Shown here piece after piece: positions 49,194 to 59,259 of a DNA stretch of 64,000 bases. Below the pieces are notes generated by a model. That model was given only the letters and a program-made list of their open reading frames with translations, was not told where the DNA came from and did not search any database. Numbering within the stretch: the stretch's first letter is position 1; every line of letters begins with the position of its first letter. Source of the DNA: Fratercula arctica (lineage: Eukaryota; Chordata; Aves; Charadriiformes; Alcidae); contig CANTUZ010000025.1 of the NCBI GenBank assembly GCA_947846985.1, positions 8,120,100 through 8,184,099 on the forward strand, given 5' to 3'. A program made the translations under genes and the position numbers.

Positions 49194-50975
49194 ATTTTAT
49201 ATGTATTTTAGCTCACAAAACATGGTATGACAGCCCTACCAAAGACTGGTTAGAGTTCACATTAGTGGTGTAATACTGATATTCCTGTAAATCAAGAGTA
49301 TAGCAATATCTTATTGTTCCTTGGTCCTACTTCAACATCTTTACTAATAGCTAGTGACCTCTTTTTTTCTGAACAGATTAAACATTTTATTCAAATTTAA
49401 AAAGCTCTGATTTTAGCTAAAGACTGAAAAGGAGAAGTCAAATGCCTCCTGCATACTGAGAATTGGGCTGCTGAGTAATTGTGCTCAAGGAGCCTGAGCT
49501 TATTTTCCATATATTTTTACTGGACCCTAATAAAAACATGATTTCTTTAACTCATTATGAACAGAATAGCAGGGGAACATATCAATAGATAGCAGTTCAC
49601 CAAAGCTCCGGACCTGCTGGATGGGAAATAAACCTGGGAAAAAAGATCCTAACTGCTACGTAATCCTATATACCAGAAGGATTGCCTTTCAAATGGTCTA
49701 GCTCTACCACCAGTGCTGCAAAAGACTGTTTGTAGGCAGAATCCAGAGTTTGCAAGGGAGTCCTTGGGGGAGTGTGTGCAAGGACAGCTGCTCAAAGCTA
49801 AATGATGATATAAGAGTCCACTAATGGCTTCACTTCCAGGATGATGAAGAAGGTGAATTACTCTTAGTTTTATCTGATTTCTCATTCGTACTCTCTGTCT
49901 GTCAGCTGGTCTGACAGCAAAGCAAAGGATGTTTTTATTTCAAGTCAGGAATGCCCTGAGATTCCCCGTATTAAGTGGTTTCCAGTCTGTATGGGCACAC
50001 AGGCCCTGAAGACCAAGATTTTCCTTCTCTGACAGAATTTGTGGTTGTTGCAGTAGTTTAAAGGCAGTGGCTAGTAGGAGAGCACCTAAAGGAAACGTGG
50101 CCTTAGATGAAGTGCTCAAAACAATCAGGTGAAAATTGCACAATTCTAGCCTCAGTTTTGGGTTCCTTGGGTGAGGAGAAAAAGAAAGTCCTGAAGGAAT
50201 AGAACATAAAAAGAACATTAAAATGGCTCATCCCTATCCTCCCATTCTCTCCTTTCTCTCTTTCAGGTGTATTTGGAAATTTCTCTTCTTATTTAATGAA
50301 TTGTCAGTGTCGGATGATGAATATTGCAATTAAATATATTATGATGCAACCTATTGTAAAATCCACAATTCAGAGCTATTGTAACCACTGACAAAATCAC
50401 TGTTGTTCTGCAATAATCCAACTCTGTGAATTAATATGAAACATTTTTAATAAAAGTGCCATTTGCCTGTGGGAGAATTGAGGTTAGCTTAGCCTGTATC
50501 TGATCAGAATTCGATCAACCTATCTAGGTATCCAACCAACATTTTAAGTGGTTACAGCAGGCATTTCACACTTCATTCTTGTAGCTAATGATTCTTAAGT
50601 ATTTATTTTTTTTCAGCATTGGACGATGCATTTGAACATTTCCAGATGTAGTTTGTTCAGGTATTACCACTGATGGCAATAGCTGCAGCTTCTGCCTCCA
50701 GGCCTAAACGTAGGGATGGCATTCGGCTTTCTGAGAAGAATTAATACAGCATTTTGAAGAAGGCAGTGTACCATAGTGCAGTCAACAGTGGTACACAGAT
50801 CACAGCTGATGAACCTCAGTGTTTGCATAATTCAGCAACTGATGTGGTCAGGCCCCTACTTCTATGATCTACCAGGAGGTCTCTCTGTAAGATGGCTCTT
50901 GGTGTTTTTCCCAAGCTATTTTGCACATATAACATTAGTCTGCTATAGTAATACAAGAGCAAGAAGTAACATGAT
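49194..50975. other. Non-repetitive-looking DNA in the left arm
   Basis: This is AT-rich DNA with chance open frames only and no recognised element. From 49,798 on it is duplicated inverted at 62,823-64,000. In the right arm it probably represents ordinary chromosomal DNA flanking CR1-old. Confidence 0.55.
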
Positions 50976-51574
50976 GTGGGAGAAGTCTCACGATCGCTAG
51001 CCCTTGTTCTCATGGAAGACTTCAACTTACCAGATGTCTGCTGGAAACACAATACAGCTGAAAGGAAACAGTCTAGGAGGTTCCTGGACTGTGCTGGGGA
51101 TAACTTCCTGACACAGCTGGTGAGGGAATCGACTAGGGAAGGAGCCCTGCTGGACCTGCTGTTTACAAACAGAGAAGTACTTGTGGGTGATGTGAGAGTT
51201 GGAGGCCATCTTGGGCATAGTGATCACAAAATGATAAGAGTTTTCAATTCTTGGAGAAGTAAGGAGGGGGCTTAGCAGAACTGCTAACTTGGACTTACGG
51301 AGGGCAGACTTTGGCCTGTTTAAGAGACTGGTTGACAGACTCCCTTGGGAGGCAGTCCTGAAGGGCAAAGGAGTCCAAGAAGGCTGGACATTCTTCAAGA
51401 AGGAAATCTTAAATGCACAGGAGCAGGCCATCCCCATGTGCCAAAAGATGAGCTGGCGGGGAAGAAGACCAGCCTGGTTGAACAGAGAGCTTTTGCTGGA
51501 ACTCAAGGGGAAAAAAGAGAGTTTATGACCTTTGGAAGAAGGGCAGGCAACTCAGGAGGACTACAAGAAGGTTG
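50976..51574 (+). mobile_element. CR1-old piece, duplicated in the left arm
   Basis: CR1 endonuclease-to-RT linker coding sequence on the + strand contains LVLMEDFNLPDVCWKHNTAE, DHKMIRVFNSW and WLNRELLLELKGKKE. It is the inverted copy of 62,224-62,822. The piece ends at TGAGG where LTR-A begins. Confidence 0.88.
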
Positions 51575-51579
51575 TGAGG

Positions 51580-51944
51580 TGCCTTGGTTTGGGGTGAAGC
51601 AGAGACAACTTTCTGTTCAGTGAGAGAGGCTCTTGCTTACACTTGTTGCTGTGGCAATGGTCAGTGTGTTCCAGTTCCCATTTGTCACTGAGTCCAGTCT
51701 GGAACTTTCCCAGTGCCTGCTAATGACATCTTCCTAGGAACTTGATCTGGTCTTGTATATATTTATTTATATTGTATCTATTTCATTATGTCCTTTTTTG
51801 TTTTATTATTAATTTTTCATTGAAGTAGTATTTTTTCTCTGAACTCATAACTCTCTTTACTTTTCTTCTTCCTCTCCTCAGAGCGAGAGGTGGGGGAGAG
51901 CATCTGTCATCTTGTCATTGCCCAACCTGGCCCAAACTGTGACA
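51580..51944 (+). mobile_element. LTR-A, left-arm copy
   Basis: This 365-bp solo LTR reads TGCCTTGGTTTGGGG...CCCAAACTGTGACA. It is flanked by TGAGG on both sides (51,575-51,579 and 51,945-51,949), the target duplication made when it entered CR1-old. The mirror copy is at 61,854-62,218. Confidence 0.87.
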
Positions 51945-51949
51945 TGAGG

Positions 51950-52682
51950 TGTCCTGGTTTGAGGTAAAACAGAACCAACTTTCTGTTCAGTAATTTTGCT
52001 TCTTAGCTAGGCCTCTTCTAACTCTCTGAAATTAACAGCATGTTGTGCTGAAAATGGTTTGTTCTGAGAGTGATAAAACCAATGTTTACAGTTCATGCCA
52101 AGGAATGGTATGCAGAGAGGCTCTTGCTTATACTTGTTGCTATAACAACCAAGGTCAGCTAATTTCATTATTTGCCCCGTTAGAGATTTGGAAATGGAAA
52201 AGCGTAGAGGGGTCCCACCTGCAGGGAGGAGCGAACAGGACAGGTGACCCAAAATTGACCAACAGGGGTATTCCATCCCATCTACCCCATGCTCAGTATA
52301 AAAGCTGAGGGATCAAAGGGTCAGGGTTTTTTTTTTTCTTCAATGGCTGATGTCCGAGGAGGACTCTGTCTGTTCATCTGCCTTTGATCCCGATCTGTGT
52401 GTTCCTGACTCCAGATCTGGAATCCAGCTCACACCCGTCACTGAGTCCAGTCTGGCACTTCCCTAGTGCCTGCGGGTGACATCATCCTGGGAGCTTAATA
52501 CGGTTTTGTATATACTGTATCTATTTCATTATTTTCCTTTTTATTTTATTATTAATATTTCATTAGTTTAGTTCCTTCTAAACTCGTAAATCTCTTTATC
52601 CCTCCTCCTCCTCTCCGTGCACGAGAGGCTGGGGGGGAGCATCTATCACTGGCCATTGGCCAATTTGACCAAAACCACGACA
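51950..52682 (+). mobile_element. LTR-B, left-arm copy (5' LTR of the truncated ERV2 copy)
   Basis: This 733-bp LTR reads TGTCCTGGTTTGAGG...CAAAACCACGACA. It is followed by GACTTAT and a primer site at 52,690-52,707 (TGGCGCCCAATGTAGGGC), close to tRNA-Lys-CUU with two transitions. It is the inverted copy of 61,116-61,848. Confidence 0.88.
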
Positions 52683-52781
52683 GACTTATTGGCGCCCAAT
52701 GTAGGGCACCAACGGAGCTCTGATAGGTTGCCTGAATAGTTTGAATTCCAGCTTGTTCAGGGAGACCAGACAGTTCACATC

Positions 52782-53344
52782 ATGTCATTCTTATGGAAAA
52801 TCTTGTATCGTGTCTTTAGAGAGCTTTGTATGAAGTTCATTGATGCAATGGGGTTTAACTGGTCGAATATATTGCATGGCCTATTTCTTCTTTGTGTTTG
52901 GATGCGGTGGTCTAAGCATGCTATGTTGGTGCAGATTTGCCTTCAGATTTATAAAATAATTGCTTGGATAACGGTTCTACCTGCATATCTTGGGCATCAC
53001 ATGATGGATTCTTTTACTAATCACACTTTCGGGGTGGATTCTTTTACTAATTACACTCTTGGTCTTACCTGGGGAAAGTTTACTTTGCCCTTTGATGATT
53101 ATGCCAAAGTGACACTAACAGAATTAGGGGATGAAAAACCTTTGGGCTGTTTGGAGAGTGAATGTTACTTTCATTTGAACGTGATTTTGTTGTTGGGTTT
53201 CCTGAATGTGTTGCAGGGGTGGTTTATTGTTAAATATCCGTGCAGGAGTGAGTATTATGTGACATGCAATATTGCTACTCAAACCCCACAGCCAGAATCA
53301 AAGATAGCAGAAATTCAGACAATTCCGCCGCTAAAAGCCACAGC
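52782..53344 (+). pseudogene. ERV2 gag N-terminus, truncated copy in the left arm
   Basis: This stretch starts with MSFLWKILYRVF and carries three hydrophobic segments, as in the right arm at 60,454-61,016. At 53,344 the gag sequence stops and CR1-young antisense sequence follows, so the open frame (to 53,396) is a chance fusion ending in CR1-encoded residues. Confidence 0.85.
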
Positions 53345-53490
53345 CAAGGCTGCCCCCAACCTTCAGGTCCTCCACCAGTCCCTCTGTGTTTGTTAGTACT
53401 AGGTCCAGTAGTACACCTCTCCTTGTTGGTCCCTGCACCATCTGAGTCAAAAAGTTATCATCAATACACTGGAGGAACCTCCTGGACTGT
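53340..53490 (-). repeat. CR1-young 151-bp duplication, copy 2
   Basis: This is the partner of 49,043-49,193. It differs at four sites, each a transition as read here, and continues without a break into the rest of the CR1 endonuclease. Confidence 0.88.
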
Positions 53491-53687
53491 GCATGCCTGG
53501 CTGTGTGGTCTTTCCAGCAGATATCGGGGTGATTGAAGTCCCCCATAAGAACCAAGTCTTCTGATTGCAAGGCTACCTTCAGCTGTCTGTAGAAGGCCTC
53601 ATCAGCTTCCCCATCCTGATCAGGTGGCCTGTAATAAACACCCACAACAGTGTCCCTCATATTTGCCTGCCTCTTAATCCTTACCCA

Positions 53688-54442
53688 TGTTGTGGTTTTG
53701 GCTGGATTGGCCAATCAGAATGACAGATGGCCCTCCCCCCCCCCCTCCTCAGAGAGGAGAGGAAGAGATAAGGAGATTTACGAGTTTAGAAAAAAGAACT
53801 AAACTAATGAAAAGAATAATAAATAAGAAAATAGTAAATAATAATAGAATAAAAAAAAAGTATACAATATATACAAAACCGTATCCAGCTCCCAGGATGA
53901 CGATCGCGTCACCAGCCAACACAGGGAAAATCCCAGACTGGAGTCAGCGACGGACAGGAGCTGAAATCCGGAACTAGAGTCAGGAATGCTCGGATTGGGA
54001 TCAAAGGCGGACAAACAGACAGGGTCCTCCTCAGACATCGGCCATTGAAGAAAAAGCGATCCAGAGCAACCTTGCCCCCTTGATCCCTTAGCTTTTATAC
54101 TGAGTGTGATGCATACGGGATGGAATACCCTGTTGGTCAGTTTTGGGTCACCTGTTCCGTCCGCTCCTCCCTGCAGGTGGGACCCCTCTGTGCTTCTCCA
54201 CTTCTGACACTCTAACGGGGCAAATAGCGAAGTTAGTTGACCTTGGTTGTTATAGCAATAAGTATAAGCAAGAGCCTCTCTGCATACCATTCCTTGGTAT
54301 AATCAGGTCTTATCACTCTGAGAGCGAACAGTTTCTGAACAATATGCTGTTATTTTCAGACTTCAGTCAGTTAGAAGAGGCCCAGCCAAAATGTAAAATT
54401 ACAAATCAGAAAATTGGTTCTGTTTTACCTCAAACCAGGACA
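53688..54442 (-). mobile_element. Solo LTR-B inserted in CR1-young
   Basis: This 755-bp LTR, related to the LTRs at 51,950 and 61,116, has the target duplication ACCCA at 53,683-53,687 and 54,443-54,447. Removing it joins the CR1 endonuclease sequence in frame. It differs visibly from the other LTR-B copies, so it is an independent insertion. Confidence 0.9.
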
Positions 54443-55062
54443 ACCCATAAGCTCTCAACCCTCTCTTCATCTGCCCCAAGTGAGAGCTCAATGCATTCCA
54501 GTTGCTCTCTCACATAGAGTGCAACTCCACCACCACGCCTCGCTGGCCTGTCTTTCCTGAAAAGGACATAGCCATCCATGACAGTGTTCCAGTCATGTGG
54601 GCTGTCCCACCACATCTCAGTAATTGCAATGAGATCATGGCCCTGCGATTGCACACAGATCTCCAGCTCTTCCTGCTTATTCCCCATGCTGCGTGCATTG
54701 GTGTATAAGCATTTCAGAGAGGGAGTCTTGTGTGTAGTTTTGACCCTTGAGATGTGGTATGCCTTCTGCCTCTCAGAAATACTGGCACGCTCCCCCACAA
54801 GTGCTGAGCAACTACACCCAGGCACCTCACCAGCAAGCCCAGTACCATTCCCACCCCCCTTCATATCTAGTTTAAAGCCCTCTCAATGAGCCCTGATAAC
54901 TCTTGTCCTAGAACCCTTTTCCCCCTGCAAAACAAGGTATTCCCGCCTGTTACCAGTAGGCCTGGCGTCTTGTAAATCAGGCCATGATCAAAGAACCCAA
55001 AGTCCTGCCAGCAGCACCAGGCTCGAAGCCAGGCATTGATCTGCTGGCTCATACACTGTCAT

Positions 55063-55957
55063 TGTATACAAGTCAGCTATGGCATGAATAAGATTCATTG
55101 TAAAGGAAGATTGCAATCCATAGTCTCTGGCAGCATTTCTTAACTAACTCATAAGGTAAGTACTGATATTGAGGAGGTTGGTTAGGTCTATAAATTACAG
55201 GCATTGCTTGTAACATCTGAACATCTCCCCTCCACAAAGCCTCCCGCCGACATTCTGACAATACACTGCAATACCCCGATTCCGGCTGCGCATGCATAAG
55301 CGGTTGAGAAGGAGGACCAGACGCGATACCTGGCGCAAATGGAGGAGGGTTAAGAATGGTGGAGTGCGATAACGACTTTCGTCTCTGTTGCTGTAAAATC
55401 TCCTCCGCAGTTGGAGCAGATGCAGCCATAGCTTTAATCGGGGTTAAAGGTGGATACAAATCAGGTTCAGTCTCTGGATTTATTGGGCCAGGATCAAAGG
55501 GATCTTCTGGCTCTTCGCCTCCTGAATTCTGCTTTTGGTAATGTTCTTCAGGATTGGGAATTTGAGCATATTTAGGCTGAGGGTCTGCAACTGGGGGTGT
55601 CATTTCAAAAGACTGAGGTTCCTCTGGGGGAGCTTGTGGTCCCCCTCCAGCAACCCCTTGCAGGGCTTGCTCTGCGGGATGCATTGCTCGTATGGCAGTG
55701 TATACAGTTCGTCAAGTAACTATTATTCCTTCTGGCAAGGACAAGCGCAGCGTCTCCCGCGTTTGCAATTCCTCCCCCACTTTTTGCCAGTGAGCCAAAT
55801 CGTAGGACCCCCCTTCAGGGAACCATGAGCAATAATCACGTATCCATACAAGCAAAGTCACTAGTTTGACAGGGGCCACTTTAAAGTCCTGTTCTCTGAA
55901 CGTGCGCTGCAGAAGTTCAAGTTGCAATTTCTGTTCTCGAGTAGCTGTTTGTCCCAT
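55063..55957 (-). pseudogene. ERV3 gag, matrix to capsid start
   Basis: It begins at 55,957 with MGQTATREQKLQLELLQRTF, a likely N-myristoylated matrix start, and contains WFPEGGSYDLAHWQKVGEEL, a matrix signature of betaretrovirus-type Gag. The frame breaks near 55,710 and continues at 55,073-55,684 through a Pro-rich linker (PPLTPIKAM) into capsid (YRPNQPPQYQYLPYELVKKC). CR1-young interrupts it at about 55,062, and capsid coding resumes at 46,811. Confidence 0.87.
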
Positions 55958-56117
55958 TTTTAATATCTACCGCGGCTGCTCACCTTTTTCGTCCAGCGAA
56001 CGGCGATGAAACTAATTACTAGAGAGCTCTCGGTATGAATTCCTCTGTCCAGTCGCGGGTACACCACCAGATAATTAGTACTTCATATCTCTGTTCCTTT
56101 TAATCCTTGTTCTTTTA

Positions 56118-56135
56118 AACCCTGTTCGGGCGCCA
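56118..56135 (-). promoter_or_regulatory. ERV3 primer-binding site, tRNA-Lys(UUU)
   Basis: On the - strand TGGCGCCCGAACAGGGTT lies two bases inside the 5' LTR. It matches the complement of the tRNA-Lys3 (UUU) 3' end over 16 positions. Lys3 priming is typical of betaretroviruses and lentiviruses. Confidence 0.9.
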
Positions 56136-56137
56136 TT

Positions 56138-56456
56138 TGTGGTGTATGAGGGCACAGACTCTGGCTGTGATGAGCACAAAATCGTTTATTGCTCCTCAAG
56201 CCTCGGCTTTTATACCTGAGCTCTAAAACTTTCCATGCACCTACTAGGCAAGTAAACACATATTTCAGATCACTGACCCAGTCGCCTTATTCAGTTCCCA
56301 CCAACATAAGCACGCAAAGCTGTTTTCTTGTTCCATGTTTCTATTGGACCAGTTTCTCTTTGTTCCATCTGTATCAACATCTGCGTTCCTGTTTCTGTGT
56401 GCTCTGCTCACTGTGTCCTTGGCCGTACGCAGGCCTCTGCTCGTAGATCTGCCACA
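56138..56456 (-). mobile_element. ERV3 5' LTR
   Basis: This 319-bp element is the partner of 41,031-41,350. The outer end CTGCCACA (on the + strand) adjoins the target duplication CAGAT. Hand comparison gives about 18 substitutions and one single-base indel against the 3' LTR. Confidence 0.92.
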
Positions 56457-57411
56457 CAGATCATTGATAAAGATATTAAAGAGAACAGGTCCCAATACCA
56501 AGCCCTGAGGAACAACACTCATGACCAGCTGCCAACTAGATTTAACTCCATTCACCACCACTCTCTGGGCCCGGCCATCTTGACAGTTTTTTTACCCAGT
56601 GAAGAATATTCCCATCCAAGCCACGAGCAGCCAGTTTCTCCAGGAGGATGCTGTGGGAAATGGTGTCAAAGGCTTTACTAAAGTCCAGGTAAACAACATC
56701 CACAGCCTTTCCCTTATCCACTAAGAGGGTCACCTTGTCATAGAAGGAGGTCAGGCTAGTCAAGCAGGACCTGCTTTTCATGAACCCATGCTGACTGTGA
56801 CTGATCACCTGGTTGTCCTTCATGTGCTGCATAATGGCACTCAAAATAATCTGCTCTATAACTTCCCTGGCATCGAGGTCAGACTGACAGGCCTGTAGTT
56901 CCCTGGATCCTCCTTCTGGCCCTTCTTGTAGATGGGCGTCACATTTGCTAGACGCCAGTCAACTGGGACCTCCCCAGTTAGCCAGGACTGCTGATAAATG
57001 ATGGAAAGTGGCTTGGTGAGCACTTCCACCAGCTCCCTCAGTACCCTTGGGTGGATCCCATCTGGCCCCATAGACTTGTGTATGTCTAAGTGCTGTAGCA
57101 GGTCATTAACCATTTCCCCTTGGATTATGGGGGCTTCATTCTGCTCCCCATCCCTGTCTTCCAGCTCAGCAAGCTGACTACCCTGAGAACAATTGATCTT
57201 ACCATTAAAGACTGAGGCAAAGGCATTAAGTACCTCAACCTTCTTCTCATTGTTTGTCACTATGTTTCCCCTTGCATCCCAGAAATGATGGAGATTCTCC
57301 TTTTGTTGTTAATGTATTTATAGAAATATTTTTACTGTCTTTTATGGCAGTAGCCAGATAAAGTTCTAGTTGGGCTTTGGCCCTTCTAATTTTCTCCCTG
57401 CATAACCTCAT
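56457..57411 (-). mobile_element. CR1-old, piece 2 of 3
   Basis: RT-coding sequence on the - strand includes LDIHKSMGPDGIHPRVLREL, NVTPIYKKGQKEDPGNYR and [11 protein letters not shown], in frames 56,542-56,844 and 56,856-57,260. It ends at CCTCA (57,407-57,411), the target site of LTR-A, and the CR1 sequence continues in frame at 62,224. Confidence 0.9.
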
Positions 57412-57426
57412 GTCACAGTTTGGGCA
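57407..57426. repeat. 20-bp target duplication of ERV2, left copy
   Basis: CCTCA plus the 15 terminal bases of LTR-A (TGTCACAGTTTGGGC) recur exactly at 61,849-61,868. The ERV2 fragment lies between the two copies. Confidence 0.85.
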
Positions 57427-58735
57427 TATGCTTTGGGAACGAAGCATACTGTTTATCATTATCTGAGAGTTCATTATATGGTGGGGCTTCCTCAGCACAA
57501 GTTACCACCTCCTCTGGTGGCATTCTGAAGTCTCTGCCTTCGGGCCAGTTTGTGATCGCTTCTACAATTCCTGGATGACTGGGGTTTCCTATTCGAGCTC
57601 GCTGTGTGATTAAGGCAACCCACTTACTCCAGGCAGCATCGGTGGCATGATGAGTAGAAGGAACTTTACCCTTGAACATCCAGCCCAGCACTGGTAATTG
57701 GGGCACCAGGAGGAGCTGTGCTTCAGTACCAATTACCTTTGAAGGAGCTCTAACTCCTTCATATGCTGCCAAGATTTCTTTCTCAGCTGGAGTATAGTTG
57801 GCCTCGGAGCCTTTGTATCCTCGACTCCATGATTCCTAGGGGTCGACCTCGAGTCTCCCCTGGTGCTTTCTGCCAAAGGCTCCAGGTAGGGCTGTCCCTG
57901 GCTCCAGTGTAGAGCACATTTTTAATGTCCCATCCTGTTTGGACTGGCCCAAGGGCTACTGCATGCACAATCTCTTGTTTAATTTGCTCAAAGGCTTGTC
58001 ATTGCTCAGGACCCCACATTAAATTATTTTTCTTTTGAGTCACTTCATCGAGAGGTTTCACAATCTGACTATAACCTGGAATATGCATTCTCCAGAAACC
58101 CACAACACCTAAGAAGGCTTGTGTTTCCTTTTTGTTAGTAGGTGGGGACATAGCTGTTATTTTGTTAATCACATCCATTGGGATCTGGCAACGCCCATCT
58201 TGGCACTTAATTCCCAAGAACTGGATGTCTCATGCAGGCCCCTTGACCTTACCTCTTTTTACAGCAAAACCTGCTTTCAGAAGAATCTTGATTATTTTCT
58301 TACCTTTCTTGAAAACTTCTTCTGCTGTGTTTCCCCATACAATGTCGTCATCAGTGTATTGCAGGTGTTCTGGAGCTTCCCCCTGTTCCAGTGCAGCCTG
58401 GATCAGCCCATGGCAAATAGCAGGGCTGTGTTTCCACCCCTGGGGCAGTCGATTCCAGGTATACTGGATGCCTCTCCAGGTGAAAGCAAACCCTGGCCTG
58501 CACCCTGCTGCTAAAGGAATAGAGAAGAATGCATTAGCAATGTCAATTGTAGCATACCACTGGGCTGCCTTTGACTCCAGTTCATATTGGAGTTCTAGTA
58601 TGTCTGGCACAGCAGCACTCAGTGGTGGTGTGACTTCATTCAGGCCATGACAGTCTACTGTTAGCCACCAGTCTCTGTCAGACTTTCGCCCTATATGTAG
58701 GGCTGTTGAAGGGTGAGTGAGTCTTGCTGATCACT
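57427..58735 (-). pseudogene. ERV2 reverse transcriptase and truncated RNase H
   Basis: RT palm (58,230-58,610) shows YATIDIANAFFSIPL, LPQGWKHSPAICHGLIQ and the active-site box YTDDDIVWGN, in which an extra Asp replaces the usual Ile. The connection (57,999-58,217) has NKKETQAFLGVVGFWRMHIP. The region at 57,783-57,968 follows, and the RNase H start at 57,413-57,772 ends after KQYASF, where LTR-A sequence begins. Several stops and frameshifts break the gene. Confidence 0.87.
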
Positions 58736-58739
58736 CCTT

Positions 58740-59240
58740 GGGTGTCTCCATTCGACGAATCAGGTTCTGGATGGGAATCAGAGAGTCTCAGTTGGTGCGA
58801 TACTGTCATTGATGCACCATGACAGTAGCAATTGGCACCTACTGTTCTTTAACCCTCAGCAGTCCCACAGCAGAAGGGTCATCTGAAAGACCAGGCAAGG
58901 TAGACAGGTGTGTGATATCCTCAGTCTCTACAGCTGCCATACCAAAAGCCCACTGATACCCTTTCAGGTCTCTGAAATACCCTTTCTTGAGGTAGTCTAT
59001 GCCAAGGATGCATGGATCATTTGGGCCAGTCACAATGGGGTGCTTCTCTCATTTATTCCAAGTTAGGCTCACATTGGCCTCCAGTACAGTCAGTTCTTGA
59101 GACCCACCTGTCACTCCAGAAATGGTAACAGATTCTGCCCCTTTATGATTCGATAGCATTAGGGTACACTGTGCACCAGTGTCCACCAGGGCTTTATACT
59201 TTTGTGGCTCTAATGTGCCAGGCCACTGAATCCACACAGT
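58740..59240 (-). pseudogene. ERV2 protease
   Basis: Two frames hold the retropepsin: 59,049-59,237 with ALVDTGAQCTLM (active-site DTG), and 58,839-59,033 with CILGIDYLKKGY. A change near 59,040 separates them. The organisation matches the ERV1 protease. Confidence 0.83.
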
Positions 59241-59259
59241 CCAATAAACTCGCTTATCC

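Larger units (their letters stand above)
49194..53344 (+). repeat. Palindrome left arm (inverted copy of 60,454 to window end)
   Basis: Every position p in 49,798-53,344 pairs with 113,798-p in 60,454-64,000 on the opposite strand. Open frames of 92, 159, 99, 79, 89 and 74 codons appear identical in both arms, homopolymers included. The arm holds unique-looking DNA, a CR1-old piece (50,976-51,574), LTR-A (51,580-51,944), LTR-B (51,950-52,682), a primer site and the start of ERV2 gag. It ends at 53,344 with the five-base microhomology ACAGC shared with CR1-young. The outer border near 49,194 is inferred from the CR1 break. Confidence 0.9.
46812..55062 (-). mobile_element. CR1-young: LINE inserted in ERV3 gag, itself interrupted twice
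   Basis: CR1 sequence on the - strand runs 3' to 5' as 46,812-49,193, then 53,340-53,687, then 54,443 to about 55,062. It covers the 3' UTR and tail (46,812-46,900), RT with [11 protein letters not shown] and FADDTKLGG (270 open codons at 47,205-48,017), further RT and fingers (48,001-49,153), endonuclease (53,331-53,687 and 54,449-54,864; [26 protein letters not shown]) and the end of ORF1 with an esterase-like FGFFDH...RGKRVL block (54,867-55,052). ERV3 gag resumes cleanly on both sides, so it is one insertion. It is interrupted by the left palindrome arm and by a solo LTR. Confidence 0.9.
41031..56456 (-). mobile_element. ERV3: betaretrovirus-like provirus, interrupted by CR1-young
   Basis: This provirus on the - strand has LTRs at 41,031-41,350 and 56,138-56,456 and a target duplication CAGAT (41,026-41,030 and 56,457-56,461) inside CR1-old. 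Gene order from the right is gag (matrix, then capsid after the CR1 interruption, then nucleocapsid), dUTPase, protease, RT, RNase H, integrase and a shortened env. The dUTPase in pro, two zinc knuckles in gag, the MGQ start and the Lys-UUU primer site all point to a class II (beta-like) retrovirus. The two LTRs differ at about 18 of 319 positions plus one indel by my hand alignment, so the insertion is not recent. Confidence 0.92.

Noticed and set aside
49940..50218. Conserved 92-codon frame (also at 63,580-63,858)
   Set aside because: Identity is due to the palindrome, not selection; no domain or splice context.
51950..53344. Left-arm LTR-B plus gag as an independent ERV2 insertion
   Set aside because: The flanking LTR-A, CR1-old piece and unique DNA are copied along with it, so it is part of the inverted duplication.
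53688..54442. Third LTR-B as the 3' LTR of ERV2
   Set aside because: It has its own target duplication ACCCA within CR1-young and is a separate solo LTR.
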